Source of the DNA: Flavobacterium daemonense
GTDB taxonomy: Bacteria > Bacteroidota > Bacteroidia > Flavobacteriales > Flavobacteriaceae
DNA: 64,000 bases
NCBI RefSeq assembly: GCF_007341385.1
Contig: NZ_VJYD01000001.1
Coordinates: 310,001 to 374,000 of the forward strand
Direction: 5' to 3'
In this document: positions 44,124-53,014 of the stretch, in pieces
Layout: every line of letters starts with the position of its first letter
Position numbering within the stretch: the first letter of the stretch is position 1
The notes under the pieces: model-generated
What the model was told of the DNA's origin: nothing
Seen by the model: the letters and a program-made list of their open reading frames with translations, nothing else
Databases searched by the model: none
Program-made: the position numbers and the translations under genes

Positions 44124-45797
44124 ATGGAATTAAATAAGTACAGCAAAACCATCACTCAAGATCAGACACAGCCTGCGGCGCAAGCAATGTTATATGGGAT
44201 TGGTTTAACTGAAGAAGATTTGAAAAAAGCACAAGTTGGAATTGTGAGCATGGGTTACGATGGAAATACATGCAACATGCACTTGAATGATTTAGCAAAA
44301 GATGTTAAAAAAGGTGTTTGGGATGCAGATCTTGTCGGACTTATTTTTAATACTATTGGTGTTAGTGACGGAATTTCAAACGGAACCGAAGGAATGCGTT
44401 ATTCATTAGTTTCTCGCGATGTAATTGCTGATTCTATTGAAACAGTAGTTGGTGCACAGTGGTACGATGGCGTAATTGCGATTCCAGGTTGTGATAAAAA
44501 TATGCCAGGAGCCTTGATCGCAATGGGAAGATTAAACCGCCCGTCGATGATGGTTTACGGAGGATCAATCCATTCAGGAAAATGGAAAGGTGAATCTTTA
44601 AATATCGTTTCTGCTTTTGAAGCTTTAGGAAAAAAAGTAAAAGGAGAAATTACTCCAGAAGATTTTAAAGGTGTGATTCAAAATGCTTGTCCGGGTGCTG
44701 GTGCTTGTGGTGGAATGTACACTGCAAACACGATGTCATCTGCAATTGAAGCATTAGGAATGAGTTTGCCATACAGCTCTTCAAACCCTGCTTTAAGCCA
44801 AGAGAAAAGAGACGAATGTGTTGCGGCAGGTGAAGCAATTAAAATTTTATTAGAAAAAGATATCAAGCCAAGAGACATCATGACTCGTAAAGCTTTTGAA
44901 AATGCTATTACAATTGTAGCAGTTTTAGGAGGTTCTACAAATGCAGTTATGCACTTGATCGCGATGGCGCACTCAGTTGGAATTACAATCACTTTGGATG
45001 ATTTTCAAGCAATAAACGACAGAACTCCTGTTCTTGCTGACATGAAACCAAGTGGAAAATATATGATGGAAGATATCCATGAAGTTGGAGGGATTCCTTC
45101 AGTTATGAAATATTTATTAAAAGTTGGATTGATTCACGGAGATTGTTTGACAGTAACAGGAAAAACAGTTGCTGAAAATTTGGCTTCGACTCCAGATTTA
45201 CAAGATGGACAAGAAGTAATTCATGAAATTCAAAAAGCGTTAAAACCAACAGGAAATATTCAGGTTTTATACGGAAATCTTGCATCTGAAGGAGCTGTAG
45301 CAAAAATCAGCGGAAAAGAAGGAGAGTATTTTGAAGGACCTGCTGTTGTTTTTGAAGGTGAATTTGAAGTAATTCCGGGTCTTCAAGCCGGAAAGATCAA
45401 ACCAGGCAATGTAGTCGTCATTAGAGGTTGTGGACCAAAAGGTGGTCCGGGAATGCCTGAAATGCTAAAACCTACATCTGCGATTATTGGAGCCGGATTA
45501 GGAAGCACCTGTGCACTAATCACAGACGGTAGATTTTCCGGAGGTTCACACGGTTTTGTGGTAGGCCACGTTACACCAGAAGCATATGATGGTGGAGGTA
45601 TTGCGCTAGTAAAAGATGGAGATATAATCGCTATCGACGCTAAGAAAAATACAATCGACCTGAAGATATCTGACGAAGAATTCGCTGCTCGAAAAGCGGC
45701 TTGGGTTCAACCTCCTTTAAAAGTTGACAGAGGAGTTTTATTTAAATATGCAAAATCGGTTTCTAGTGCTTCAACAGGCTGTGTTACCGACAACTAA
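44124..45797 (+). CDS. ilvD: Dihydroxy-acid dehydratase
   Basis: A 557-residue Fe-S enzyme common to Ile and Val synthesis. The three cluster cysteines are visible: Cys50 (YDGNTCNMH), Cys123 (PGCDKNMPG) and Cys195 ([14 protein letters not shown]). The C-terminal half has [19 protein letters not shown]. Full length; first gene of the ilvDBNC operon, 30 bp after the attenuator T run. Confidence 0.97.
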   Translation: MELNKYSKTITQDQTQPAAQAMLYGIGLTEEDLKKAQVGIVSMGYDGNTCNMHLNDLAKDVKKGVWDADLVGLIFNTIGVSDGISNGTEGMRYSLVSRDVIADSIETVVGAQWYDGVIAIPGCDKNMPGALIAMGRLNRPSMMVYGGSIHSGKWKGESLNIVSAFEALGKKVKGEITPEDFKGVIQNACPGAGACGGMYTANTMSSAIEALGMSLPYSSSNPALSQEKRDECVAAGEAIKILLEKDIKPRDIMTRKAFENAITIVAVLGGSTNAVMHLIAMAHSVGITITLDDFQAINDRTPVLADMKPSGKYMMEDIHEVGGIPSVMKYLLKVGLIHGDCLTVTGKTVAENLASTPDLQDGQEVIHEIQKALKPTGNIQVLYGNLASEGAVAKISGKEGEYFEGPAVVFEGEFEVIPGLQAGKIKPGNVVVIRGCGPKGGPGMPEMLKPTSAIIGAGLGSTCALITDGRFSGGSHGFVVGHVTPEAYDGGGIALVKDGDIIAIDAKKNTIDLKISDEEFAARKAAWVQPPLKVDRGVLFKYAKSVSSASTGCVTDN

Positions 45798-45803
45798 TTA
45801 AAA

Positions 45804-45940
45804 AACAATTTCAAAAATCAATATCAATACCAATTACAAAAATCAATAGCAACGAAAAGAAATAAATAAAAGATCAATTAAAATTTATTATTGAAATTGA
45901 TTTTTGCCATTGAATTTTGATATTGAAATTGACATTGAAA
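45804..45940 (+). repeat. Quasi-palindrome of CAATAT / ATTGAA words between ilvD and ilvB
   Basis: The left arm (about 45805-45852) repeats CAATTT, CAAAAAT and CAATAC words; the right arm (about 45889-45940) repeats ATTGAA, ATTGAT and TTTTGCC words, the reverse complement. The word length here is 6-7. The right arm runs almost to the ilvB ATG and keeps a frame open that would otherwise extend ilvB by 12 codons. Confidence 0.72.
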
Positions 45941-45952
45941 AAACAATATACT

Positions 45953-47641
45953 ATGAAAATATCAGGGGCAGAAGCCGTTATAAGATGTTTGTTAGAAGAA
46001 GGTGTAGACTTGGTTTATGGTTATCCAGGAGGAGCAATCATGCCGGTTTATGATGAATTATATAAATTTCAGGATCAGTTGCACCACGTTTTAGTTCGTC
46101 ATGAACAAGGTGCAACGCATGCTGCTCAAGGTTATGCGAGAGCGACTGGAAAAGTGGGTGTTGCAATTGCAACTTCGGGGCCAGGTGCTACAAATTTAGT
46201 CACTGGAATCGCAGATGCACAGATCGATTCAACGCCTATGGTTTGCATTACAGGACAAGTAGGAAGACATTTACTAGGTTCTGATGCATTTCAGGAAACG
46301 GATATTATCGGAATTTCAACTCCGGTTACCAAATGGAATTTTCAGATTACTGAAGCTTCTCAAATTCCGGAAATAATTGCAAAAGCGTTTTATATTGCTC
46401 GTTCTGGCCGTCCAGGTCCAGTTTTGATCGATATCACTAAAAATGCGCAATTTGATGAATTTGATTATAGCTACGAAAAATGTACTGGAATCAGAAGTTA
46501 TGTTCCAGTTCCGAAATTAAACTTAGATAAAGTTGCCGAAGCTGCGGCTTTGATCAATAGCGCCAAAAAACCTCTAATTGTTTTTGGACAAGGAATTATT
46601 TTGGGAAGAGCAGAGGAAGAATTCAAAGCAGTTGTTGAAAAATCTGGAATTCCAGCGGCTTGGACTATTTTAGGATTATCGGCTTTGCCAACAGATCATC
46701 CTTTAAATGTTGGTATGCTAGGAATGCACGGAAATTATGCGCCAAATTTATTGACAAACGAGTGTGATGTTTTAATTGCTTTCGGAATGCGTTTTGATGA
46801 TCGTGTTACTGGAAAATTAGCTACTTACGCAAAACAAGCAAAAGTAGTTCACTTTGAAATTGATCCAGCAGAAATTGATAAAAACGTTAAAACAGAAATC
46901 GCTGTTTTAGGTGATGTAAAAGAATCGCTAGCTGCTTTATTACCATTATTAGATGCAAAGTCTCATGATTTATGGCACAATGAATTTAAAGCGTTAAGTG
47001 AAGTTGAATATAATTCGGTAATAAAAGAAGAATTAAATCCGACAAACGGTAAAGGAATTTCGATGGGAGAAACTATTGAAATGATCAACAAACACTCAAA
47101 AGGTGATGCAATTATCGTTTCAGATGTTGGTCAACACCAAATGTTTGCTTGCCGTTATGCAAAATTCAATTCAACAAAAAGCAATATTACTTCTGGCGGA
47201 TTAGGAACAATGGGATTTGCGCTACCAGCTGCAATTGGAGCTAAAATGGGAAAACCAGAACGTGAAGTTGTAGCGATTATTGGTGATGGAGGTTTCCAGA
47301 TGACAATTCAGGAATTGGGAACTATTTTCCAAACTCAGGTTCCAGTAAAGATCGTTATTTTAAATAATGAATTCTTAGGAATGGTGCGTCAATGGCAGGA
47401 ATTGTTCTTTGACAACCGATATGCATCAACAAAAATGATCAATCCAAATTTTGTTGCCATTGCCGAAGGTTACCATATTAAATCTAAAAAAGTCACACAG
47501 CGCGAAGATTTAGATGAAGCGGTTGCAGAAATGCTTGCTTCAAAAGAGTCTTACTTCTTGGAAGTTATGGTCGAAAAAGAAAACAACGTTTTCCCGATGA
47601 TTCCAACAGGAGCATGTGTTTCAGAAATTAGATTAAGCTAG
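45953..47641 (+). CDS. ilvB: Acetolactate synthase, large (catalytic) subunit
   Basis: A 562-residue TPP enzyme. Catalytic Glu51 is in VRHEQGATH; the TPP-binding motif is GDGGFQMTIQELGT (from about residue 443) ending in the NN of ILNNEFLG. It makes acetolactate or acetohydroxybutyrate with the IlvN subunit. The start at 45953 (MKISGAEAV) is chosen because the 36 nt upstream in frame are part of an intergenic repeat array. Confidence 0.96.
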   Translation: MKISGAEAVIRCLLEEGVDLVYGYPGGAIMPVYDELYKFQDQLHHVLVRHEQGATHAAQGYARATGKVGVAIATSGPGATNLVTGIADAQIDSTPMVCITGQVGRHLLGSDAFQETDIIGISTPVTKWNFQITEASQIPEIIAKAFYIARSGRPGPVLIDITKNAQFDEFDYSYEKCTGIRSYVPVPKLNLDKVAEAAALINSAKKPLIVFGQGIILGRAEEEFKAVVEKSGIPAAWTILGLSALPTDHPLNVGMLGMHGNYAPNLLTNECDVLIAFGMRFDDRVTGKLATYAKQAKVVHFEIDPAEIDKNVKTEIAVLGDVKESLAALLPLLDAKSHDLWHNEFKALSEVEYNSVIKEELNPTNGKGISMGETIEMINKHSKGDAIIVSDVGQHQMFACRYAKFNSTKSNITSGGLGTMGFALPAAIGAKMGKPEREVVAIIGDGGFQMTIQELGTIFQTQVPVKIVILNNEFLGMVRQWQELFFDNRYASTKMINPNFVAIAEGYHIKSKKVTQREDLDEAVAEMLASKESYFLEVMVEKENNVFPMIPTGACVSEIRLS

Positions 47642-47648
47642 GAAAAGA

Positions 47649-47709
47649 GTTTCAAGTTTCAAGTTTTCTTTGTTTCAAGTTCAAAAACCTGAAACCTGAA
47701 ACTTGAAAC
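47649..47709 (+). repeat. Heptad quasi-palindrome between ilvB and ilvN
   Basis: GTTTCAA words (47649-47663 and further) are followed by CCTGAAA / CTTGAAA words to 47709. The outermost 15 bp of the two arms match at 14 positions. The same words occur at 23594 and 60707. Confidence 0.75.
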
Positions 47710-47728
47710 AAAAATAAACTAAAACAAA

Positions 47729-48250
47729 ATGGAAGATAAAACATTTACCATATCGGTATACTCAGAAAATAACGTGGGTTTGTTGAATAGAATATCAGGA
47801 ATATTCTTAAAGCGTCACATTAATATATTAAGTCTAAATGTTTCTGAATCAGAAATAGAGAATGTTTCAAGATTCATAATTGTAGTGAATACTACAGAAA
47901 AATGGGTTCAGAATATTGTTGGGCAGATTGAAAAACAAATTGAGGTTATAAAAGCATTTTATCATACAGATGAAGAAACAATTTATCTTGAAAATGCCTT
48001 GTTTAAAATTGCTTCAAATTTATTGTTTGACGAAAAACAAATTCAAAACATAATCAAAGAAAGCCAGTCTACAATTGTAACGGTTTCTCGCGATTTTTTT
48101 GTGATTTCAAAATCAGGACGCCGTTCTGAAATTGAAGAATTGTACGCAAAATTTAAACCTTACGGAATCATGCAATTTGTACGTTCGGGGAGAATTTCAG
48201 TTTCTAAAGAAAAAATGGAGATTTCGACATTATTAGAGACTTTCAAATAA
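47729..48250 (+). CDS. ilvN: Acetolactate synthase, small (regulatory) subunit
   Basis: A 173-residue protein with an N-terminal ACT domain (about 5-75; GLLNRISGIFLKRHINILSLNV corresponds to the effector-binding segment) and a second ACT-like C-terminal domain. In known enzymes it confers Val feedback and raises activity of the large subunit. Full length; co-transcribed with ilvB and ilvC. Confidence 0.93.
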   Translation: MEDKTFTISVYSENNVGLLNRISGIFLKRHINILSLNVSESEIENVSRFIIVVNTTEKWVQNIVGQIEKQIEVIKAFYHTDEETIYLENALFKIASNLLFDEKQIQNIIKESQSTIVTVSRDFFVISKSGRRSEIEELYAKFKPYGIMQFVRSGRISVSKEKMEISTLLETFK

Positions 48251-48312
48251 TATCATTCTCAAGTTATATATTAAATCAATTATTAAATTACACATTCATT
48301 AAATAAAAAAAA

Positions 48313-49782
48313 ATGGCAAATTATTTCAACACATTACCACTTAGATTACAATTAGAGCAACTTGGAGTTTGCGAATTTATGGAGCAGTCAGAATTTGCAG
48401 ACGGAATCGCAGCATTAGCAGGAAAAAAAGTTGTGATCGTAGGTTGTGGTGCACAAGGTTTGAATCAAGGTTTAAACATGAGAGATTCAGGTTTAGATAT
48501 TTCTTATGCATTGCGTGCAGATGCGATTGCTGAAAAAAGAGCTTCATATAAAAATGCAACTGAAAATGGATTTAAAGTAGGAACGTATGAAGAATTGATT
48601 CCAACTGCTGATTTAGTTTGTAATTTGACTCCAGATAAACAACATACTGCTGTAGTTACTGCTATTATGCCATTAATGAAAAACGGATCAACTTTAGCAT
48701 ATTCTCACGGTTTCAACATTGTTGAAGAAGGAATGCAGATTCGTAAAGATATCACAGTAATTATGTGTGCTCCAAAATGTCCAGGATCTGAGGTTCGTGA
48801 AGAATACAAAAGAGGATTTGGTGTACCAACACTTATCGCAGTTCACCCAGAAAACGATCCAAACGGATTTGGTTTAGATCAAGCAAAAGCTTACGCTGTA
48901 GCAACTGGAGGTCACAGAGCAGGAGTTTTAAGGTCATCTTTCGTAGCTGAAGTGAAGTCAGATTTAATGGGTGAGCAGACAATTCTTTGTGGATTATTGC
49001 AAACTGGATCTATTTTATGTTTCGATAAAATGGTTGAAAAAGGAATTGATGCGGCATATGCTTCAAAATTAATTCAATACGGATGGGAAACTATCACTGA
49101 AGCTTTGAAACATGGTGGTATTACAAATATGATGGATCGTTTAAACAATCCTTCAAAAATTGAAGCTTACGAATTAGCTGAAGAATTGAAAGACATCATG
49201 CGTCCGTTGTTCCAAAAACACCAAGACGATATTATTTCTGGGGAATTCTCTAGAACTATGATGATTGACTGGGCTAATGACGATGTTAATTTATTGAAAT
49301 GGAGAGCTGCAACAGGAGAAACTAACTTCGAAAAAACAGCACCGCAAGAAGCTCCAATCTCTGAGCAAGAATATTTTGATAATGGAGTATTAATGATTGC
49401 AATGGTAAAAGCTGGTGTTGAATTAGCTTTTGAAACAATGACTGAAGCTGGTATCATTGAAGAATCTGCTTATTATGAATCATTACACGAATTACCATTA
49501 ATTGCAAACACAATTGCTAGAAAGAAATTGTTCGAAATGAACCGTGTAATTTCTGATACTGCAGAGTACGGATGTTACTTATTTGATCATGCATGCAAGC
49601 CATTATTGACTGAATTCATGAAAAAAGTTGAAACTAATATTATTGGTAAACCATTCTCAACTTCAAACGGAGTAGATAATGCTGTTTTAATTGCTGTAAA
49701 CAAAGAAATTCGCCAACATCCTATCGAAGAAGTAGGAGCGTGGCTGAGAGAGTCTATGACTGCAATGAAAAAAATTGGATAA
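48313..49782 (+). CDS. ilvC: Ketol-acid reductoisomerase, class II
   Basis: A 489-residue enzyme that rearranges and reduces acetolactate. The NADP-binding motif [13 protein letters not shown] is at residues 43-55; [20 protein letters not shown] and the duplicated C-terminal knotted domain (two [13 protein letters not shown]-like halves) identify the long class II form seen in enterobacteria and plants, not the ~330-residue class I form. Last gene of the ilvDBNC operon; ilvA and ilvE are not in the window. Confidence 0.97.
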   Translation: MANYFNTLPLRLQLEQLGVCEFMEQSEFADGIAALAGKKVVIVGCGAQGLNQGLNMRDSGLDISYALRADAIAEKRASYKNATENGFKVGTYEELIPTADLVCNLTPDKQHTAVVTAIMPLMKNGSTLAYSHGFNIVEEGMQIRKDITVIMCAPKCPGSEVREEYKRGFGVPTLIAVHPENDPNGFGLDQAKAYAVATGGHRAGVLRSSFVAEVKSDLMGEQTILCGLLQTGSILCFDKMVEKGIDAAYASKLIQYGWETITEALKHGGITNMMDRLNNPSKIEAYELAEELKDIMRPLFQKHQDDIISGEFSRTMMIDWANDDVNLLKWRAATGETNFEKTAPQEAPISEQEYFDNGVLMIAMVKAGVELAFETMTEAGIIEESAYYESLHELPLIANTIARKKLFEMNRVISDTAEYGCYLFDHACKPLLTEFMKKVETNIIGKPFSTSNGVDNAVLIAVNKEIRQHPIEEVGAWLRESMTAMKKIG

Positions 49783-50278
49783 TTAAAAAATTGGGAATTC
49801 CCGCAAAATCGGATTTTGCGGGATTTGCACTGTATCAATGATTTGTAATATTTTGAATTAGTAAGCACTTATTAAGATAATAGATATAGATGCATATTGC
49901 ATTCACTTAACTTCTTTGAGAGTAAGTTAAGTGAAGCTAATCCCTTATAATGGGGTATATTTTTTAAATATACTTGTTGAAGTTTCTGTTTTGATTAATA
50001 AAGATGCTTCTATTTTCAAAATAGAAAAATCATTGTAATTGTAAGAATTACAAAATTAATTGTTATTGAAATTGTTAAAATAAAAAAGCGCAGTATTTAT
50101 TTTCTGCGCTTTTTTTGTAATATGCTTTTTGTTGTTAAAAAGTGTTTTTTTATATAAAACGCAATAAAAAGAAATATTTTTTTTAATATGTGTTTTTATT
50201 TGCCAAAATTTATGAATTAAATAATTTTAAGAATACACCGAGATTTAATACATTTATAAAAAAAATTCCAAGAAACAT
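49783..50278 (+). other. 496-bp gap between ilvC and acs: structured, no gene seen
   Basis: The gap holds a hairpin at 49800-49822 (CCCGCAAAAT / ATTTTGCGGG, no T run) that may end the ilv transcript, a perfect 12-bp inverted repeat at 49902-49913 / 49924-49935 (TTCACTTAACTT), a small palindrome TTCTATTTTCAAAATAGAA at about 50006-50024, and a strong terminator at 50082-50117. I find no convincing reading frame. The series of stems ending in a terminator would fit a small RNA or a long 3' leader; this is only an inference. Confidence 0.4.
50082..50117. terminator. Terminator between ilvC and acs
   Basis: AAAAAAGCGCAG pairs with CTGCGCTTTTTT across a TATTTATTTT loop and is followed by T. It lies 300 bp after ilvC, so it may end either a long ilv transcript or an unannotated RNA. 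Confidence 0.85.
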
Positions 50279-52186
50279 ATGAGTTATTATAAAATTGAAA
50301 ATTTAGAACAATATTTTAAACATTACAATAAGTCAATAAGGGAACCAAGAAAATTTTGGGGTAAAATTGCGGAGGAGAATTTTACTTGGTACCAACAATG
50401 GGAAAAAGTAGTTGATTTTAATATGGCTGATGCTGAAGTAAAATGGTTTACAGATGCAAAAGTTAATATTACTAAAAACTGTATCGATAGACATTTAAGC
50501 AAAAGAGGCGAGAAAACGGCGATTATTTTTGAACCGAATGATCCGTCTGAAGAAGCTTTACATATTACATATAACGAATTATACGAACGCGTTTCAAAAA
50601 TGGCAAATGTTTTGCGTGAGCAAGGCGTTCGCAAAGGAGACAGAGTATGTATTTATTTACCAATGATTCCAGAATTGGCAGTTGCTGTTTTAGCTTGTGC
50701 GAGAATTGGCGCAATCCACTCAGTTGTGTTTGCTGGATTTTCTGCTTCGGCAGTTTCTGCGAGAATTAATGACTGCGAATGTAAAATGGTTATTACTTCT
50801 GATGGTGGCTATAGAGGAAACAAAACAATTGACCTTAAAGGAATTGTTGATGAGGCTCTTGAAACTTGCCCATCTGTAACAAAAGTTTTGGTTGCAAAAA
50901 GAACTAAAACGGATGTAAAAATGAAAGAAGGCCGTGATATTTGGTTACAACCATTATTAGATGCAGCTCTTGATAACAGTGTTGCTGAAATTATGGATGC
51001 CGAAGATCCTTTGTTTATCTTGTACACTTCAGGATCAACAGGAAAACCAAAAGGTATGGTTCATACTACTGCCGGCTACATGGTTTATACAGCTTATACA
51101 TTCAAAAATGTTTTCAGCTATGAAGAAAATGATATTTTCTGGTGTACTGCCGATATTGGTTGGATTACTGGACATTCATACATTTTATACGGACCGTTAT
51201 TAAACGGAGGAACAACTGTGATTTTTGAAGGAGTTCCGTCTTATCCGGATTTTAGCCGTTTCTGGGAAATTATCGAAAAACATAAAATTACTCAATTTTA
51301 TACAGCTCCAACCGCAATACGTTCATTAGCAAAAGAAAGTTTAGATTATATTCAAAAATATCCTCTAAAATCATTAAAAGTTATTGGATCTGTTGGGGAA
51401 CCAATCAACGAGGAAGCTTGGCACTGGTTCAATGACCACGTTGGAGATAAAAGATGTCCGGTTGTGGATACTTGGTGGCAAACAGAAACTGGTGGAATCA
51501 TGATTTCTCCAATTGCTTTTGTAACACCAACAAAACCAACATATGCAACTTTGCCATTGCCAGGAATTCAGCCCGTTTTAATGGATGAAAAACGCAATGA
51601 AATTGAAGGAAATCAAGTTGTTGGAAGTTTGTGCATCAAATTCCCTTGGCCTGGAATCGCTAGAACAATCTGGAACAATCACGAACGTTACAAAGAAACA
51701 TATTTCTCTGCTTTCCCTGGAAAATATTTCACAGGAGACGGCGCCTTGAGGGATGAAGTTGGTTATTACAGAATCACGGGTAGAGTAGATGATGTTGTAA
51801 TCGTTTCTGGTCATAATTTAGGAACTGCTCCAATCGAAGATGCTATCAATGAACATCCTGCGGTTGCAGAATCTGCAATTGTTGGATTCCCGCATGATAT
51901 TAAAGGAAATGCTTTGTATGGTTATGTAATCTTGAAAGAAACTGGAGAAGTTAGAAATAAAGAAAATTTGACAAAAGAGATCAATCAATATATTGCCGAC
52001 CATATTGGGCCAATTGCGAAATTGGATAAAATTCAGTTTGTGTCAGGTTTGCCAAAAACTCGTTCTGGAAAAATTATGCGTAGAATATTGCGTAAAATAG
52101 CAGAAGGTGATTTTACTAATTTTGGTGATACATCAACGTTGTTGAATCCTGAAATTGTAGATGAAATTACAAAAGGGAAAATCTAA
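50279..52186 (+). CDS. acs: Acetyl-CoA synthetase
   Basis: A 635-residue AMP-forming acetate-CoA ligase. It has the adenylate loop YTSGSTGKPKG, the WWQTETGG motif, TGDGALRDEVGYY and the C-terminal catalytic Lys598 in TRSGKIMRR, which in other bacteria is switched off by acetylation. Full length. Its position next to a cNMP/CBS/DUF294 protein and an exonuclease-like protein repeats an arrangement seen near acetate genes in other bacteria. Confidence 0.97.
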   Translation: MSYYKIENLEQYFKHYNKSIREPRKFWGKIAEENFTWYQQWEKVVDFNMADAEVKWFTDAKVNITKNCIDRHLSKRGEKTAIIFEPNDPSEEALHITYNELYERVSKMANVLREQGVRKGDRVCIYLPMIPELAVAVLACARIGAIHSVVFAGFSASAVSARINDCECKMVITSDGGYRGNKTIDLKGIVDEALETCPSVTKVLVAKRTKTDVKMKEGRDIWLQPLLDAALDNSVAEIMDAEDPLFILYTSGSTGKPKGMVHTTAGYMVYTAYTFKNVFSYEENDIFWCTADIGWITGHSYILYGPLLNGGTTVIFEGVPSYPDFSRFWEIIEKHKITQFYTAPTAIRSLAKESLDYIQKYPLKSLKVIGSVGEPINEEAWHWFNDHVGDKRCPVVDTWWQTETGGIMISPIAFVTPTKPTYATLPLPGIQPVLMDEKRNEIEGNQVVGSLCIKFPWPGIARTIWNNHERYKETYFSAFPGKYFTGDGALRDEVGYYRITGRVDDVVIVSGHNLGTAPIEDAINEHPAVAESAIVGFPHDIKGNALYGYVILKETGEVRNKENLTKEINQYIADHIGPIAKLDKIQFVSGLPKTRSGKIMRRILRKIAEGDFTNFGDTSTLLNPEIVDEITKGKI

Positions 52187-52208
52187 TAGTTTCCTGATGA
52201 GAATATAC

Positions 52209-52246
52209 AAAAAATGCCTCTTAAGATTTTAAGAGGCATTTTTTAT
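52209..52246 (+). terminator. Terminator of acs
   Basis: AAAATGCCTCTTAA pairs with TTAAGAGGCATTTT around a four-base loop, with A and T runs on both sides. Confidence 0.9.
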
Positions 52247-52293
52247 TTTTATTATTTTGATTGTTTCAGGTTTTAGGTCTTTCCGAACTGTTT

Positions 52294-52394
52294 GTCATTT
52301 CGAGGAACGAGAAATCTCCACAAGTAACTCCGTATGCAAAATCGCTAATCTTTGTCTAGCTTCTTACGGAGATTTCTCCTTCGGTCGAAATGAC
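52294..52394. repeat. 101-bp palindromic element, GTCATTTCGA type, copy 2
   Basis: The arms (52294-52319 and 52368-52394) both begin GTCATTTCGA outward and carry GAGAAATC inward, with a diverged middle. The centre AATCGCTAATCTTTGTCTAG matches copy 1 at 39633-39733. It also has the same total length of 101 bp. GTTTCAG / GTTTTAG words lie just before it (about 52264-52279). It lies between convergent acs and exonuclease-like genes. Confidence 0.8.
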
Positions 52395-52414
52395 AAGATT
52401 ATCCATTTTTATAT

Positions 52415-53011
52415 TTACTTAATCCCCAATCTTGACTTTAGCTTCAAAAACAAAAGTGCAATTCTATAAGCATCTTCAGCAGAAGAATTTCGATCACTTT
52501 TTGGGATTTTATAAATTTCGCACAAATCATCAAGAGAAAACTGTTTGTCGTTAATGTCCATTAATTTTCTGTACATCACGTCAACATCCAAAGCTTCATT
52601 TTTTAATCTTCCGCAATCAAGACGCTCTAAAGATGAATTGAGCATTTCAATATCAAAATTAATATGGTGACCAACCAAAATTGCATTTCCCAAAAAATTA
52701 ATAAAGCCTTCCATTGCTTCTGGTTCCTGCATTTTGCTCATTTTGCTTTCAATAATAAACTCATTTGAAAGTCCGTTGTCCTGATAAAATTTATACTGCA
52801 ATAAAACAGATTCAAAATTATCTTTGATCACAATACTGTCATCAACTACAGAAAAAGCGCCTAAAGATAAAATAACATCTTTATTCGGGTTCAAACCAGA
52901 AGTTTCAGTTGATAAGACAACGAATCTGTTAGGTTTTGTTTCGAATTTATTTAGGTAATCTTTCCAAAAATCTGGATATTCTTTATTAATATTTTTTAGC
53001 CAGTCTAGCAT
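52415..53011 (-). CDS. DEDD exonuclease-like protein with altered active site
   Basis: A 198-residue protein related to the epsilon-subunit type 3'-5' exonuclease. Motif I reads STETSG at 34-39, where Asp is normal at position 34; Glu36 is kept. Motif II is kept (VGHHINFDIEML, Asp120). Motif III has Asp180, but Asn175 stands where the catalytic His of the DEDDh type is expected. It may be inactive or have changed chemistry. It starts 3 bp after the DUF294 protein stop and is therefore co-translated; the pair is likely functionally linked. Confidence 0.82.
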   Translation of the reverse strand: MLDWLKNINKEYPDFWKDYLNKFETKPNRFVVLSTETSGLNPNKDVILSLGAFSVVDDSIVIKDNFESVLLQYKFYQDNGLSNEFIIESKMSKMQEPEAMEGFINFLGNAILVGHHINFDIEMLNSSLERLDCGRLKNEALDVDVMYRKLMDINDKQFSLDDLCEIYKIPKSDRNSSAEDAYRIALLFLKLKSRLGIK

Positions 53012-53014
53012 ATT

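Noticed and set aside
45917-45952. 12-codon extension of IlvB
   Set aside because: It is made of ATTGAA repeat words of the intergenic array, and the family N-terminus is at 45953.
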